Under the pieces are notes generated by a model. The model ran no database searches. It saw only the letters and a program-made list of their open reading frames with translations, and had not been told where the DNA came from. From NCBI GenBank assembly GCA_022566315.1, contig JADFJC010000023.1:1-37026 (forward strand): a stretch of 37,026 nt of DNA. Direction: 5' to 3'. The position numbers were made by a program, and so were the translations under genes. This document shows, piece by piece, positions 1-8,121 of this stretch; positions within the stretch are counted from its first letter, which is position 1, and each line of letters opens with the position of its first letter. Source of the DNA: Planctomycetota bacterium. Its GTDB lineage: Bacteria; Planctomycetota; Phycisphaerae; Sedimentisphaerales; Anaerobacaceae.

Positions 1-1
1 T

Positions 2-349
2 ATCGGAAGCTTAGGCGGGCCTGGCGGTGTCGGCGCCCACGTTTGGGGCTGGGAAGAGACCATCTTCTCTGACGAGGTAGCTTTGGACTGGCACCATTAT
101 GCCATGACGTATGATGGGACGACCATAGAGTACTACGGCGACGGTATCCTGATGGACACTGACACCGGCAAATCCAACGTACAGGACCTCTCTACGTCGG
201 CTGACCGCGTTCATGTTGGCAGCCGTATCACGCAGACCAGTTCCTTCCCCGGCAAAGTGGATGATGCCCAGATCTTCAACCACGTTTTGTCGGATGCTGA
301 GATCGCCTGGCTTGCTGGTGTGACTTTGCCGTTTGACAAGCCGTTTTGA
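2..349 (+). CDS. LamG-domain secreted protein, 3' end only (frameshifted tail)
   Basis: The reading frame is open from the left edge to TGA at 347-349, so the 5' end lies outside the window. The visible part is the C-terminal half of a LamG/concanavalin-like jellyroll: DWHHYAMTYDG, then the strand VHVGSR, then the typical closing stretch GKVDDAQIFNHVLSDAEIAWLAG. Such domains bind sugars or proteins outside the cell in planctomycete surface proteins. The frame stops just after FDKPF in a run of four T (344-347). If one T is dropped, the frame continues to TAA at 423-425 and encodes DMDEYGVV...LDEQLWPQP, which resembles the end of a dockerin-like tail. The gene is therefore probably truncated by a frameshift, or the assembly has one T too many. 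Domain call is firm; full-length function cannot be judged. Confidence 0.8.
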   Translation: MGSLGGPGGVGAHVWGWEETIFSDEVALDWHHYAMTYDGTTIEYYGDGILMDTDTGKSNVQDLSTSADRVHVGSRITQTSSFPGKVDDAQIFNHVLSDAEIAWLAGVTLPFDKPF

Positions 350-425
350 CATGGATGAATACGGTGTGGTCTATGCCGAAGTAACGGATTCACAGCTTGA
401 TGAGCAGCTCTGGCCGCAGCCGTAA
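348..425 (+). pseudogene. Out-of-frame dockerin-like tail of the LamG gene
   Basis: In the frame one base off from the LamG gene, codons 348-425 read DMDEYGVV, then about eight residues, then LDEQLWPQP and a stop. The ending LDEQLWP, and the DxDxxGVV start, match the EF-hand-like tails that end many planctomycete secreted proteins (from memory of the family). The same ending, as LSEQLWP, lies behind the next gene. Interpretation is inference from motif similarity. Confidence 0.6.
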
Positions 426-452
426 CAACGTTGATACGAGGCTAATTGGATT

Positions 453-480
453 CCCGCCCCGCACCACAATGCGGGGCGGG
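453..480. repeat. Perfect 11-bp palindrome of the ATTCCC...GGGAAT family
   Basis: CCCGCCCCGCA (453-463) is followed by six bases and its exact complement (470-480), then AATGACA. The flanks GGATT...AATGAC are shared with copies near 4050, 5404, 9112, 16810 and 34512, so this is one member of a dispersed palindromic family rather than a dedicated terminator. There is no T-run after it. Confidence 0.75.
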
Positions 481-595
481 AATGACATAGCGATTTTGCA
501 GTGCCGAAGCTTTTCGGTGTTTGTTGAAAACGATGGGTGTTTTAGTGTGTGGCCAAAACCTGGTTATATTAACCTTTTTTGAAGGAGGACTTTTT

Positions 596-3500
596 ATGTC
601 TAAGAAACTGATTTATCTAATGTCTATTGTTTTAGTGCTGTGGTTCTCTGTAGGCGTGGCAAGTGCGCAGCCGCTCAACCAGAGTTCTGGTCCGGACGGG
701 ATTGTGTCGGTGGAAGCTGAGCACTATGACAACAAGGCTCCGGGCCAGAATGGCACTGGATGGGAGGAATTTGGGCCAAAAGGTGGCTTTACCGGCGTCG
801 CCGGTATGGAGGTCCTCAATGAGAGCACAAACACCACCACCTATGTCGAGGAAAGTGCACGGCTGGACTATGAGATCAACTTTGTCAAGACCGGGACCCA
901 TTATGTGTGGATCCTGGCCTATGGTCCAGATGGCAGCAGTGACTCCTGCCATGCCGGTCTGGACGGCGAGGCAATACCCACTCTTGTCGCTTTGACCGGC
1001 TGGAACGGCGATTACGAATGGAACAGCGACAGAATGGACACCAGTGACCCGCCGACTTTCGAGGTTACTTCAACCGGTGTCCATACGTTTAATATCTGGA
1101 TGCGTGAGGACAACCTTATTGTCGACAAGATAGTCCTGACCACCAACCCTGATTTTTCGCTTACAGGGTTAGAGCCCGGCCCCCCCGAAAGCTCTCGCGG
1201 TGCCCTTTTAACCGCGTCCGACCCAAATCCTGCCGACGGTGCGACAGATGTGCCGCGAGATGTGGTACTTAGCTGGACGCAGGGAGAATTTGCAGCGCCA
1301 ACAGACGGGCATAAAGTCTATTTTGGCGAGAGCTTCAACGACGTCAACGACGGCACCGGCGGTGTCGCTCAGAGTGCCACCAGCTATGCTCTGCCCCAAC
1401 GCCTTGATTTTAGCACGACTTACTACTGGCGGGTCGATGAGGTCAATGGGCCACCAGACTTCACGGTATTCGAAGGCGATGTCTGGAGTTTTACGACTGA
1501 GCCAATTGCTTATGCCATCGAGAACATAACGGCCACAGCTTCCAGCACGGGCCAGGAAGGTATGGGCCCTGAAAATACCATCAACGGCTCGGGACTGGAT
1601 GCTGACGACCTGCACTCGACGGAAGCGACGGATATGTGGCTTAGCAGCGATGACCCGAACGGGGCCTGGATCGAATATGAGTTCGACAAGGTTCACAAAC
1701 TGCACCAGATGTGGGTATGGAACTCTAATCAAACGATGGAGTCGATACTCGGTCTCGGGTACAAAGATGTTTCCATTGAGTATTCTGTCAATGGCACCGA
1801 TTATACGACATTGGGGACTACTCATGAATTTGCCCGGGCGCCTGGCGCAGACGGTTATGAACACAATACCACGGTTGATTTTGGCGGCGCGCCGGCAAAG
1901 TACGTCAGGCTAACAGCTAACAGCAACTGGGGAGGTATCATGCCCCGATATGGTCTGAGCGAGGTGCGATTCTTCAGCATACCCGTCCTTGCAAGAGAGC
2001 CCAACCCGGATTCGGGTACAACAGATGTCTCTATTGGTACAATAGATGAGCCGGTTGATGTGACCCTTGGCTTCAGAGCGGGAAGAGAGGCGGATAAGCA
2101 CGATGTGTACTTCAGCTCCGACTGGCAAGCTGTGGCTGACGGTAATGCCCCTGTTGCTACTGTGACCGAGACCAGCTATGGTCCCTTGTCCCTCGATTTA
2201 GGCACGACTTACTACTGGAAGATTAATGAGGTCAATGAGGCTGAGACCCCAACAACGTGGCAAAGCGACATCTGGAACTTTACGACACAGAAATATTTTG
2301 TCGTGGACGATTTCGAGGACTACAACGACTATCCGCCCGACGAGATATGGGCCACGTGGATAGACGGATACGGCGTCCCGACAAACGGCGCCACGGTAGG
2401 TTATCCTGATCCGGATTGGGGCGCTGATGAGCATTATGTTGAGACTACAATTGTTCACGGCGGCCAGCAGTCGATGCCGTATTTCTACGACAACTCCGGC
2501 CCGGCAAATTATTCAGAGGCGACCTTGACGTTGAGTTCACAGCAGGATTGGACTATAAAAGGTATTGAAGCATTGTCGCTGCGGTTCAGAGGCAATCCGG
2601 CAGGCTTCGTAGAGGGGCCGGCCGGCACCTACACGATGACCGCCGCCGGTGTCGATATCTGGAATGAGGCTGACGAGTTCCGCTACGCCTGGAAACAACT
2701 GTCCGGCGATGGCGAGATCACAGCAACGGTCGAGAGCGTCCTTTGGGTCACCGGCTCCGGCGACTGGACCAAGGTTGGCGTGATGATCCGTGATACGCTG
2801 GATGCTGACTCAAAGAATGCGTTCGTAGCTCTCACTACTGGCTCGGGCGATGGCGCAACTTTCCAGTGGCGTACTATGGCAGGTGGCAGCTCCAGTTCAT
2901 CGCGTACACTGGTGGGCATATCGCCGCCTTCTGCTATCAGGCTGGTGCGTCAAGGTAACACGTTCACCAGCTATGTCTTCCTGGACGGCCAGTGGCAGCA
3001 GGAAGGTGAGTCGGCTACGGTTGCGATGACGGACCCGGTGTATATAGGCCTGGCGCTGACGTCGCATAGCTCCGGCATAACGACCGTGGCCGTATTCTCC
3101 GACGTCCAGACCACCGTTAGCGGCCCGTTTACGCAGCAGGCCATCGGCGTTGATATGCTTACTAACGATCCAGCCCCGATGTACGTGGCTGTAGCCAGCA
3201 GTGGCGGCACACCTGCGGTCGTCTACCACGATGACCCCGGTGCAACGCAAGTAAACACCTGGACGGAGTGGTCTATCAACCTGACGGAGTTCAGTAATCA
3301 GGGCGTGGTCCTGACCAATGTCGACTCGATTTCTATTGGCTTCGGCGACAAGGCTAATCCACAGCCTGGCGGTACAGGTTTAGTTTACTTTGACGATATC
3401 AGGCTGTATCCGTATCGAGAGGAAATATGGTTTGAAGCAGAATCCGCCGACGTCATGGGAGCGAGCTGGCGGATTTATGATGATCCGGCCTCATCGGGCG

Positions 3501-3943
3501 GACGGCACATCGGCTCAGAGGACGGCGACGGCAACGACAATAACACTGCGCCCGGAGCTGAATGGTTAGCCGTTTACAATTTTGATGCTGCCGGTGGAGT
3601 TTACAAAATCCTGCTTCGCGCCCAGGAGTTCGGCAGCGATTCATTCTGGGTCAGGATCCCGGGTGCCACGAGTCAGACCCATGAAGACCCTGATCAGCCC
3701 GGCACCGGCTGGGTAAGGTTTAACGGGATAGATGCACCGGACGGATGGGCCTGGGACGAGGTTCACAGCAATGATCACAGCAATGCAGTTGTAAATTGGA
3801 CGCTGCCGGCTGGAGCGCACACGATAGAAATCGCTAAGCGTGAAGATGGTGTGTTGCTTGACGGTTTCTTAATTACCAGTAACCTCGGCATTGACCAAAC
3901 GACGTTGCCGGACGTTATTCCTCAGGCGGCTGATGGGCCGTAA
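596..3943 (+). CDS. Secreted multi-domain carbohydrate-binding-type protein
   Basis: ATG 596 is chosen because AGGAGG (583-588) lies seven bases upstream and the next residues form a clean signal peptide (MSKKLIYL...VGVASAQ). The 1115-residue product has, in order: a beta-sandwich starting VSVEAEHYD (about 30-200), an Fn3-like module with DPNPADGATDVP and TTYYWRVDEVN (about 205-310), a discoidin/F5-8C-like module (about 312-460), a second Fn3-like module (about 465-570), a further beta-sandwich split by an inserted concanavalin-like stretch (about 575-945), and a C-terminal EAESADVMG sandwich like the first. No catalytic motif was recognised, so a binding or scaffold role outside the cell is the best guess. 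Downstream codons show a decayed dockerin-like tail. It probably shares ancestry with the preceding LamG gene in architecture and tail. Confidence 0.85.
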   Translation: MSKKLIYLMSIVLVLWFSVGVASAQPLNQSSGPDGIVSVEAEHYDNKAPGQNGTGWEEFGPKGGFTGVAGMEVLNESTNTTTYVEESARLDYEINFVKTGTHYVWILAYGPDGSSDSCHAGLDGEAIPTLVALTGWNGDYEWNSDRMDTSDPPTFEVTSTGVHTFNIWMREDNLIVDKIVLTTNPDFSLTGLEPGPPESSRGALLTASDPNPADGATDVPRDVVLSWTQGEFAAPTDGHKVYFGESFNDVNDGTGGVAQSATSYALPQRLDFSTTYYWRVDEVNGPPDFTVFEGDVWSFTTEPIAYAIENITATASSTGQEGMGPENTINGSGLDADDLHSTEATDMWLSSDDPNGAWIEYEFDKVHKLHQMWVWNSNQTMESILGLGYKDVSIEYSVNGTDYTTLGTTHEFARAPGADGYEHNTTVDFGGAPAKYVRLTANSNWGGIMPRYGLSEVRFFSIPVLAREPNPDSGTTDVSIGTIDEPVDVTLGFRAGREADKHDVYFSSDWQAVADGNAPVATVTETSYGPLSLDLGTTYYWKINEVNEAETPTTWQSDIWNFTTQKYFVVDDFEDYNDYPPDEIWATWIDGYGVPTNGATVGYPDPDWGADEHYVETTIVHGGQQSMPYFYDNSGPANYSEATLTLSSQQDWTIKGIEALSLRFRGNPAGFVEGPAGTYTMTAAGVDIWNEADEFRYAWKQLSGDGEITATVESVLWVTGSGDWTKVGVMIRDTLDADSKNAFVALTTGSGDGATFQWRTMAGGSSSSSRTLVGISPPSAIRLVRQGNTFTSYVFLDGQWQQEGESATVAMTDPVYIGLALTSHSSGITTVAVFSDVQTTVSGPFTQQAIGVDMLTNDPAPMYVAVASSGGTPAVVYHDDPGATQVNTWTEWSINLTEFSNQGVVLTNVDSISIGFGDKANPQPGGTGLVYFDDIRLYPYREEIWFEAESADVMGASWRIYDDPASSGGRHIGSEDGDGNDNNTAPGAEWLAVYNFDAAGGVYKILLRAQEFGSDSFWVRIPGATSQTHEDPDQPGTGWVRFNGIDAPDGWAWDEVHSNDHSNAVVNWTLPAGAHTIEIAKREDGVLLDGFLITSNLGIDQTTLPDVIPQAADGP

Positions 3944-3951
3944 GAAGGTTT

Positions 3952-4011
3952 GATTTTAAGGACTATACTGTTTTGGCGGATCAGTAGCTTAGTGAGCAAC
4001 TGTGGCCTTAA
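3952..4011 (+). pseudogene. Decayed dockerin-like tail of the secreted protein gene
   Basis: Nine bases after the TAA of the large secreted-protein gene, a different frame reads DFKDYTVLADQ, a TAG where Trp (TGG) would be expected, LSEQLWP and TAA. DFxDYxxLAxxWL...LWP is the usual end of dockerin-like tails in planctomycete secreted proteins. One frameshift near 3940-3950 and one nonsense change separate it from the gene. The CDS end ADGP fits the beginning (DADGxV) of the same tail. Confidence 0.65.
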
Positions 4012-4019
4012 TGATAATC

Positions 4020-4036
4020 AGCCTTGATACAAGGCT
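4020..4036. repeat. Small perfect hairpin
   Basis: AGCCTTG-ATA-CAAGGCT is a 7-bp stem with a three-base loop. The same stretch (ttgatac-aggctaattg) follows the first LamG gene at about 431-449, so it belongs to a shared 3' flank of the two secreted-protein genes. It is followed at 4042-4063 by a degenerate ATTCTCGCTTTCGCGGGAAC copy of the dispersed palindrome. Confidence 0.55.
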
Positions 4037-4085
4037 AATTGTATTCTCGCTTTCGCGGGAACGACATCAGGATTCACATTAGTTC

Positions 4086-4125
4086 GGGGCCTATACCGAA
4101 TCAATCGGTATAGGCCCCCTTTTTT
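4086..4125 (+). terminator. Intrinsic terminator, 14-bp perfect stem
   Basis: GGGGCCTATACCGA (4086-4099), loop ATCAA, exact complement (4105-4118), then CTTTTTT. A perfect GC-rich stem plus T-run is a textbook Rho-independent terminator. It sits about 140 bases after the secreted-protein gene and ends that transcription unit. Confidence 0.93.
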
Positions 4126-4126
4126 G

Positions 4127-4592
4127 TTGGTAATTGGTGAATGGTAAATGGTAAATAGTGAGATGGGGAGAGAGAAGACTTTTCAATTGATTCCGGCATG
4201 AGCGGAGCTGCGATACTGAGTCGAGATTGCCACAGTTGCCTACGGCCCCTTCGTCCCGATGAATCTGGATTGGTCCATCTTCTTTTGCATACTTCCTGAG
4301 AATCAGGTGAGGTGCTCGCAATGACGAGTATGGAACGTCGCCCCTTCGGCTATGCTCAGGGCTACGGCTAATTCAGGGCAAGCTTATCGGCGACGGCTAA
4401 AGAGGTAAACCCGCCGCGGCGGGTAAACCCTAAAATGTTTTTATGGTGTTCGCTGTCCACCTTACGCGGATTCCAGCTTTTTTCTTTTCTGTGTCTGTTT
4501 TCTGTGTTAGACTATCTGTACTTTTGTTAAGGAAACCTACATCTGCAGGCATCTATTGCCCCGCAGATGCGGGGTGCCACAGAAAGGATGCT
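4127..4592. other. Repeat-rich gap before murC
   Basis: No convincing gene. The stretch holds heptamer-like repeats (gaatggtaaatggtaaatag, 4140-4159), a REP-like segment ending cgcaatgacga, a palindrome CCCGCCGCGGCGGG (about 4411-4424), and a 7-bp hairpin CCCCGCA-GA-TGCGGGG (4559-4574) directly ahead of the murC ribosome site. The open frame from 4443 to 4592 is in frame with murC but looks like translated repeat and is not counted. Confidence 0.6.
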
Positions 4593-6128
4593 ATGAACCA
4601 GCCGAACGCACAAGCTTATAACCTGGATTCCAGCCCTGCACCTGCGGGTATCCATAGTGAATCAGCGGCCGTCCACAACAAACCCTGGCCGCCGGCGGGC
4701 GAGCTAAATCCGCCGCGGCGGATAAACGTGGCGGGGATGAGATTTCATTTCATCGGGGCAGGTGGTATCGGGATGAGCGGTCTGGCGCAGCTTCTGATTA
4801 AAAATAAGGCGATTGTGGCCGGGTCTGACCAAACCCCAAGCGATGTTATCGACGGACTTCGCCAAATGGGGGCTGATATAAAAATCGGTCACCGGGCCAG
4901 GAACCTCGGTCTGGGAACGAATGCGGTCATTATCTCGGCGGCGATAAAAGAAGATAATCCGGAACTGAAACTGGCACGGGAGCGAGGATACAAAATCTAT
5001 AAATATGCTCAAATGTTAGGGGAGTTAATGGACTGCTATGAGGGAATCGCGGTAAGCGGGACCCACGGCAAAAGCACAACAAGCGGATGGCTTATCTATG
5101 TGCTCAAACAAGCCGGCCTCGAACCAAACTTTATCATCGGGGCCAGAATTAGTCAACTGGGCAGCTCTTCAGGCGTGGCAGACAGTAAATATTTCGTGGC
5201 GGAGGCCTGCGAATACGATAGAAGTTTTCTGAACTTGAAGCCGAAAATCGCCTGCATATTGAATATCGAGCAGGACCATCTGGATTACTATAAGAATGAG
5301 AATGAAATAGTCGAGGCGTTCGGTGAATTCGCTCTTGGTGTGAAACCGGATGGCGGGGTGATTGCCAACGGGAAAGATGCAAATGTGGCGAAGATAATCA
5401 TGGATTCCCGCTTTCGCGGGAATGACAAAGTGGTGCGGTGTGAGACTTTTGGGCTTGATGAAAATTGTAATTTTTACGCTAAGAATATCTCGCTAAATGA
5501 CGGACTTTATGCCTTTGACGTTTATCATAACTGCAAATTGTTAGGAGCGACTCGGATTTCGCTCCCAGGGACGCACAATATTCTAAACGCACTGGCGGTT
5601 GTGGCTATGGCGGTTAGTGCGGGGCTGGAGCACGAGCAGATACTTGAATTGCTGCCGGGCTTTACCGGCATCGAGCGTCGGCTGATGTTAAAGGGGCAGT
5701 TCGGCGAGATTACAGTTATTGACGACTACGCTCACCACCCGACGGAAATAAGGGCATCGCTTGCGGCGATACGGCAAAGGTATCGGCCGAGACGAATCTG
5801 GTGCGTTTTTCAGCCGCACCAGTACAGCAGAACAAGATTTTTGCTTGATGATTTCGCCGAAAGCTTTAAGCTTGCCGATATAACTATTGTGCCGGAGATT
5901 TATTTCGTCCGGGATTCTCAGTCGGCCCAAAAAGAGGTCAACGCCCAGATACTTGTCGGAAGAATGCGAACCAATGGGACTGAGGCGTTATTTATCGATA
6001 ATTTCGGGGCCATTTGCGATTACTTAGAAAGCAATGTAACAGCCGGTGATGTAGTAGTTACTATGGGTGCAGGCGATATTTGGAAGGTAGCAGATGAATA
6101 TATTCAGCAGCTTAGAAGAAATAGTTAA
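4593..6128 (+). CDS. murC: UDP-N-acetylmuramate--L-alanine ligase
   Basis: Adds L-alanine to UDP-MurNAc in the cytoplasm, the first peptide step of peptidoglycan synthesis. The Rossmann-like start FIGAGGIGMSG (about 54-64), the ATP loop GTHGKST (about 156-162), EACEYDRSFL, ILNIEQDHLDYY and the C-terminal domain motif DDYAHHPTE are all intact. ATG 4593 was chosen because AAAGGA lies just upstream; it gives 511 residues. A start at 4737 (MRFHFIGAGG) would remove a 48-residue leader that is itself rich in repeat-like DNA (CCGCCGCGGCGG at 4711-4722), and is a real alternative. Residues 270-279 (MDSRFRGNDK) are translated from a dispersed palindromic repeat and have no counterpart in usual MurC proteins. 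murB begins 35 bases before its stop. Confidence 0.95.
   Translation: MNQPNAQAYNLDSSPAPAGIHSESAAVHNKPWPPAGELNPPRRINVAGMRFHFIGAGGIGMSGLAQLLIKNKAIVAGSDQTPSDVIDGLRQMGADIKIGHRARNLGLGTNAVIISAAIKEDNPELKLARERGYKIYKYAQMLGELMDCYEGIAVSGTHGKSTTSGWLIYVLKQAGLEPNFIIGARISQLGSSSGVADSKYFVAEACEYDRSFLNLKPKIACILNIEQDHLDYYKNENEIVEAFGEFALGVKPDGGVIANGKDANVAKIIMDSRFRGNDKVVRCETFGLDENCNFYAKNISLNDGLYAFDVYHNCKLLGATRISLPGTHNILNALAVVAMAVSAGLEHEQILELLPGFTGIERRLMLKGQFGEITVIDDYAHHPTEIRASLAAIRQRYRPRRIWCVFQPHQYSRTRFLLDDFAESFKLADITIVPEIYFVRDSQSAQKEVNAQILVGRMRTNGTEALFIDNFGAICDYLESNVTAGDVVVTMGAGDIWKVADEYIQQLRRNS
5403..5426. repeat. Palindromic ATTCCC-N8-GGGAAT repeat inside murC
   Basis: ATTCCCGCTTTCGCGGGAAT followed by GAC sits in frame within murC and is read as DSRFRGND. 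It fits the spacing ATTCCC-N8-GGGAAT known for the dRS3 repeats of Neisseria (from memory), and matches copies between genes in this window. The neighbouring protein sequence (VAKII / VVRCETFG) reads naturally if the segment is removed. Confidence 0.85.
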
Positions 6129-6972
6129 GACCGATTATCCGCTGGGCAAGCGGACGTGGTACGGGCTTGGGGGGCCGGCTGATTATTTTATCAGGCCGAA
6201 AACCGTCAAACAGCTCAAAGAAGTTGTCCGGCAGTGCAACGAAAACAATGTCAGGATTTACGTGATGGGGTTCGGCTCCAACCTGTTAATCAGTGACGAG
6301 GGTTTGCGGGCGGCAGTGATAAAGTTTGAGTCAGAGCAATTCGCACAGATAGACTTCGAGGGTGAGGAGGTTACCGCCTGGGCGGGGGTGGAATTGAGCA
6401 AGCTGGTTTTAACGTGTGTGAAAAAGGGACTTTCAGGCATCGAGGCCCTGACAGGGATACCGGGTTCTATCGGCGGAGCTGTGAAAATGAATGCAGGGGG
6501 CAACTTTGGAGATTTTGGGGCAGTTGTAGAAACCGTTACGCTGATGGACAACGAGGGCAACGTTTTTGAAAAGAGTAAACCGGAACTGGTATTCGACTAC
6601 CGCCGAACAAATATCACGGCAAAGTTCATTCTAAACGCCCGGTTGAAACTTAACAAGGCTGACTCAGAGCAAATCATACGGACGGTACAAGAAAACTGGA
6701 TTTATAAAAAGAATAATCAGCCGCTGAATACGAAGAATTCCGGCTGTATATTCAAGAATCCAAGAGGTGTTTCGGCTGGCGCTTTGATTGACAGGGCCGG
6801 TCTAAAAGGGCTGCAAATCGGCGGAGCTGTGGTCAGTGAGAAACATGCAAATTTCGTAATCGCCGAAAAAGGGTGCACAAGCCGTGACGTTATGAGACTA
6901 ATAGAGGCCGTAAAACAGAGGGTTAAAGAACAGTTCGATGTCGAACTGGAACTTGAAATTGAGGTCTGGTAA
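6094..6972 (+). CDS. murB: UDP-N-acetylenolpyruvoylglucosamine reductase
   Basis: FAD-dependent reductase that makes UDP-MurNAc, the substrate of MurC. The 292 residues contain the FAD-site signature TWYGLGGPADYFIRP, GFGSNLLISD, the glycine-rich GIPGSIGGAVKMNAG, the substrate motif DYRRTNI and the closing IDRAGLKGLQIGGA...HANFV. The stretch SGCIFKNP has Cys where Escherichia coli MurB has its proton-donating Ser229 (GSFFKNP); Cys at this place is familiar from type II MurB proteins, so loss of function is not implied. Length fits the short type II form. It overlaps the murC end by 35 bases, which suggests translational coupling. Downstream, 6973-7021 is a short tandem repeat (aagtggt units). 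Confidence 0.96.
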   Translation: MNIFSSLEEIVKTDYPLGKRTWYGLGGPADYFIRPKTVKQLKEVVRQCNENNVRIYVMGFGSNLLISDEGLRAAVIKFESEQFAQIDFEGEEVTAWAGVELSKLVLTCVKKGLSGIEALTGIPGSIGGAVKMNAGGNFGDFGAVVETVTLMDNEGNVFEKSKPELVFDYRRTNITAKFILNARLKLNKADSEQIIRTVQENWIYKKNNQPLNTKNSGCIFKNPRGVSAGALIDRAGLKGLQIGGAVVSEKHANFVIAEKGCTSRDVMRLIEAVKQRVKEQFDVELELEIEVW

Positions 6973-7021
6973 ATGGTTATTGTTAAGTGGTAAGTGGTAA
7001 GTGACAAGTGGTTATTGGTGA
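6972..7021. repeat. Short tandem repeat aagtggt-type between murB and ddl
   Basis: The murB-ddl gap reads aatggttattgttaagtgg, then repeated taagtgg units, then ggttattggtgattggaaat. A related tract (ggtgaatggtaaatggtaaa) lies at about 4136-4156. The repeat runs right up to the proposed ddl start, which therefore lacks a clear Shine-Dalgarno sequence. Confidence 0.6.
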
Positions 7022-8026
7022 TTGGAAATAGTGAGCAGCAGATTAAAAGTGGCTGTCCTTATGGGGGGTATCGGGTCCGAGCGCCAGATAAGTATTCAAA
7101 GCGGGACGTGTGTTGCGGAGGCTTTAAGAGAGGGCGGCTTTGATGTGGTAACAGCCGACGTTCGACCGGACAATCTTGATATCTTAGAAGATAGCAGCGT
7201 TGACGTGTTCTTCCCCGTATTACACGGCAAATTCGGCGAAGACGGCCAGCTCCAACGAATACTCCAGGACAAGTCCCTTGTCTATGCGGGTAGCGGGCCA
7301 ACGGCAAGCAAATTGGCGTTTGATAAAATGGCGAGCAAAAAGCTCTTTGCCAAAGCAGATGTGGCTACACCGGCGGCGATTGAGTTTAACGCCGAGACTG
7401 ATATCAAGCAACTTGAGAAACGATTGCAGTACCTTGCAGATGAATATGTTGTAAAGCCCATAAGGGAGGGGAGCAGCGTTGGAGTCAGTATTATCGCCGA
7501 CCGAGACGAAGCTATCGCCGCCGCTCAGGAAACCTTAGATGAGTTCGGCGATTGTATGATTGAGAAATTCATCCAGGGTAAAGAAATAACAGTCAGTATC
7601 CTGGAAGATGGGGCGCTTCCAATTATTGAGATTAGAAGTCAAACCGGCTTTTACGATTACCAGGCAAAATATATCGACGAGCAAACGGAGTATCTGTTCG
7701 ATACGATTAGGGACCCTGCTTTGACGGCTCAAATCGAACAGGCGGCGATGGATTGTTTCTATGTGCTTGGCTGCCGGCACTTTGCAAGAGTTGATTTTAT
7801 GCTGAGCGATGAGGAAATTGCTTATGCTCTGGAGCTTAATACAATTCCGGGCTTTACAACGCATTCACTTTTGCCCAAGGCAGCGGCAAAGGCGGGATTT
7901 ACGATGAGCGATTTATGCTCGAAAATCGTCGAGGCGGCATATTCGCCGCTACCAAAGTGTAAAGTGCCTAAAGTGACACTTACGTGTCATCCTGAGGCGA
8001 AGCCGAAGGATCTGGCCTGCGAATGA
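7022..8026 (+). CDS. ddl: D-alanine--D-alanine ligase
   Basis: ATP-grasp enzyme that joins two D-alanines for the peptidoglycan peptide. Visible signatures are VAVLMGGIGSERQISIQSG at the N-terminus, FPVLHGKFGEDG, DEYVVKPIREGSSVGV, EKFIQGKEITVSIL and the C-terminal ELNTIPGFTTHSLLPKAAAKAG with catalytic and Mg-binding residues. The start is uncertain: TTG 7022 or GTG 7031, both preceded only by repeat DNA. The natural protein seems to end near residue 311; the last 23 residues (through CHPEAKPKDLACE) are read from AAAGTGCCTAAAGTGACA and the REP-like tcctgaggcgaagccgaaggat, and supply the stop codon. It follows murB by 49 bases. Confidence 0.95.
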   Translation: MEIVSSRLKVAVLMGGIGSERQISIQSGTCVAEALREGGFDVVTADVRPDNLDILEDSSVDVFFPVLHGKFGEDGQLQRILQDKSLVYAGSGPTASKLAFDKMASKKLFAKADVATPAAIEFNAETDIKQLEKRLQYLADEYVVKPIREGSSVGVSIIADRDEAIAAAQETLDEFGDCMIEKFIQGKEITVSILEDGALPIIEIRSQTGFYDYQAKYIDEQTEYLFDTIRDPALTAQIEQAAMDCFYVLGCRHFARVDFMLSDEEIAYALELNTIPGFTTHSLLPKAAAKAGFTMSDLCSKIVEAAYSPLPKCKVPKVTLTCHPEAKPKDLACE

Positions 8027-8100
8027 TGAGATTCTTCGCTTCGCTCAGAATGACAGCTTTGCTGTAACTTTAGCTCACTTTAGTTCACTTTAGGCACTTT
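7963..8100. repeat. Composite repeat with inverted ends at the ddl 3' end
   Basis: AAGTGTAAAGTGCCTAAAGTGAC (about 7957-7979) faces the complementary CACTTTAGTTCACTTTAGGCACTTT (about 8076-8100). Between them lies a REP-like palindromic unit: TCCTGAGGCGAAGCCGAAGG ... TTCTTCGCTTCGCTCAGAAT. The element spans the ddl stop codon and reaches to 21 bases before the ftsQ-like start. The same decamer unit AGTGNNCTAA flanks two other gene junctions. Confidence 0.7.
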
Positions 8101-8121
8101 CTAATTTCGTGAAACGAGATT

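Noticed and set aside
453-480. Intrinsic terminator after the LamG gene
   Set aside because: The stem is perfect but there is no T-run, and the flanks match a dispersed palindrome family.
2897-3250. 117-residue minus-strand frame within the secreted protein gene
   Set aside because: Shadow of the strong plus-strand coding sequence; no family features and wrong codon pattern.
4443-4592. N-terminal extension of murC in the same frame
   Set aside because: It has no ribosome site, reads through hairpins and repeats, and has no counterpart in MurC; the ATG at 4593 has AAAGGA ahead of it.
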